DNA of 7,087 nucleotides, from contig JAENVX010000413.1 of the NCBI GenBank assembly GCA_016650355.1, forward strand, positions 1-7,087, given 5' to 3'. This DNA comes from Bacteroidia bacterium (GTDB lineage Bacteria > Bacteroidota > Bacteroidia > Cytophagales > Cyclobacteriaceae). Position numbers and translations under genes: made by a program. Below the pieces are notes generated by a model that was not told where the DNA came from, did not search any database, and saw only the letters and a list, made by a program, of their open reading frames with translations. Shown piece by piece: positions 6,032 to 7,087 of this stretch. The number at the start of each line of letters is the position of its first letter. Within the stretch, counting starts at the first letter, position 1.

Positions 6032-6931
6032 TTAGCTGATTTTCTTGTAAGCGCTCAGTTTACTAAAATCTAATTCAACAAAATTGTTAGAATTGATATC
6101 GTACATGGGATCAAATTTAGCACCCCAAATCATTTCTTCGTAATGGTAAGAATAAATTGAGTTTATATCCTGACTAAAGGTATCATCGAAACCTTTAATA
6201 ACAACTATAAACTCCGTGTCCACTTTTGAAATGTCTTCATAACTTTTTCCATAAATCGGACTTTTTTCAGTGATTGGGTGTACAATGGTCCAGTTAAGTG
6301 GGAATAAGGTTACTTGACTTCGCTCCAGTTCTAATGGCAAGTATACTCTACTTTTACCCTTTTCCTGAAACGAGTAAATCACCCGCGCAGAAATATCCAT
6401 GATCGTACTTTTGCGCTTGTTTACAATCCGAAATTGTAAACTCAATCCATCTCCAAAAGGAGACATCAATATATTTTCACTGAAAAGAATCTTGGCAGAT
6501 GGCTTCGCAAAACGACCATATAATAAGCCTGTGATTATCGCAAAAATCATTAAGCCTGTCATCGCTTCAAGCGAGGCAATCAAGCTAAGAAGATTTCCCC
6601 TAGGAGCAATGTGACCATAACCAACAGTGGTAAAGGTCTGAAAGCTAAAAAAGAAGCATTGCAGTAAATTATCAACAAATGATCCTATGATCATGCCGGT
6701 GAAATGTTCAACGCCTATCACATGATAGGTAAGAGCAAATAAGATATTAACAAAAAAAAGTGTGCAGACAACCAATAAAAGAAATTTGGCCCACGACATT
6801 TTCACAAGATCCTGATAGATGTTCACCGTGCTAAAGCCAAGGCCAACACGATTTACGTTGAATGATCCATTCTTATTGACGAGGCGTTTAACCTTTGACC
6901 CCAGACCGAGGTCATTGAATTGCTTGGACAT
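6032..6931 (-). CDS. Inward-rectifier-type potassium channel (KirBac family)
   Basis: A 299-residue tetrameric inner-membrane K+ channel subunit. The N terminus RLVNKNGSFNVNRVG (16-30) resembles the segment before the slide helix in animal Kir channels. The slide helix is about 37-47, TM1 about 48-71, the pore helix about 89-101 and the selectivity filter TVGYG 102-106. TM2 (about 113-138) ends in GRFAKPSAK, matching KirBac1.1 ARFARPRAK. The cytoplasmic immunoglobulin-like domain (about 150-295) includes FRIVNKRKSTIMDISARV, ERSQVTLFPLNWTIVHPI and SPIYG, then EMIWGAKFDPMYD, all in family order. By eye, the TM2 position that holds Asp in strong rectifiers and Ile138 in KirBac1.1 is Phe130, so strong polyamine block is not expected. 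The ATG at 6931 lies only 19 bases from an upstream terminator. The gene looks monocistronic or weakly linked to the pterin genes. Confidence 0.93.
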   Translation of the reverse strand: MSKQFNDLGLGSKVKRLVNKNGSFNVNRVGLGFSTVNIYQDLVKMSWAKFLLLVVCTLFFVNILFALTYHVIGVEHFTGMIIGSFVDNLLQCFFFSFQTFTTVGYGHIAPRGNLLSLIASLEAMTGLMIFAIITGLLYGRFAKPSAKILFSENILMSPFGDGLSLQFRIVNKRKSTIMDISARVIYSFQEKGKSRVYLPLELERSQVTLFPLNWTIVHPITEKSPIYGKSYEDISKVDTEFIVVIKGFDDTFSQDINSIYSYHYEEMIWGAKFDPMYDINSNNFVELDFSKLSAYKKIS

Positions 6932-6950
6932 ATGCTAAAGATCGCTATAA

Positions 6951-6990
6951 AACAAAGCCGCTCTCAACTAACGATGGGAGCGGCTTTGTT
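6951..6990. terminator. Bidirectional hairpin terminator upstream of the channel gene
   Basis: A perfect 13-bp stem is made by AACAAAGCCGCTC (6951-6963) and GAGCGGCTTTGTT (6978-6990) with a 14-base loop that can pair slightly further. T-rich sequence follows on both strands, stronger on the plus side (TATTTTTAG). On the minus strand it ends transcription of the gene that stops at 7006. It is also within 20 bases of the channel start codon, so the channel promoter must overlap it or lie inside the upstream gene. Confidence 0.85.
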
Positions 6991-7005
6991 TATTTTTAGT
7001 TATTA

Positions 7006-7087
7006 CTAACAAAATTCATCGAACACTTCAACAAGATGTTGGCCAATCATTTGAGCATTTCTGCCTTCGATGTGATGGCGTTCTACA
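7006..7087 (-). CDS. C-terminal end of an unrecognised protein (partial)
   Basis: An open frame enters from the right edge and ends at TAG (7008-7006). It gives 26 residues: VERHHIEGRNAQMIGQHL, then VEVFDEFC. The amphipathic, coding-like composition and the terminator placed 15 bases downstream of the stop support a genuine gene end. I do not recognise the family from so short a piece. The start and most of the protein lie outside the window. Confidence 0.7.
   Translation of the reverse strand, partial: VERHHIEGRNAQMIGQHLVEVFDEFC

Overview
The window looks like a chromosomal segment of a Bacteroidota bacterium, most likely in or near the Cytophagales. This rests on the genes themselves: a DUF2279 protein with the Bacteroidota-style C-terminal FKFPAPALE block, a FolE with the Bacteroidota-type N-terminal lead-in, a mitochondrial-type aconitase, start codons without a clear Shine-Dalgarno sequence, and moderate A+T content. 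The lineage below phylum is an inference.

Every supported gene lies on the minus strand, so transcription runs from right to left. From the right edge the order is: the last 26 codons of an unrecognised gene (7006-7087); a strong hairpin terminator (6951-6990); a KirBac-like potassium channel (6032-6931); an exact 20-bp tandem duplication (5991-6030); a 6-pyruvoyl-tetrahydropterin synthase/QueD-family gene (5527-5937) overlapping folE (4881-5567) by 41 bp; a terminator (4851-4879); a monocistronic-looking aconitase with an unusual lysine-rich tail (2213-4756); an intergenic stretch with a palindrome and a hairpin (1944-2212); a class I SAM-dependent methyltransferase (1248-1943); and, directly abutting it, a secreted DUF2279 protein starting at TTG (327-1247). 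The last 326 bases on the left hold no gene I can support.

The clearest functional unit is the pterin pair. FolE converts GTP to 7,8-dihydroneopterin triphosphate and the PTPS/QueD enzyme uses that product; the overlap of their reading frames points to coupled translation. Aconitase (TCA cycle), the channel (K+ permeation) and the methyltransferase/DUF2279 pair appear to be separate units, divided by hairpins. I see no defence system, CRISPR array, insertion sequence, tRNA or rRNA.

Most of the window is ordinary housekeeping sequence. The item most worth a second look is the roughly 80-residue histone-H1-like lysine-rich tail fused to aconitase. Smaller curiosities are the 41-bp overlap that starts folE over the pterin-binding end of its partner, the in-frame TAA-TTG junction between the methyltransferase and DUF2279 genes, and the tandem 20-mer upstream of the pterin operon.
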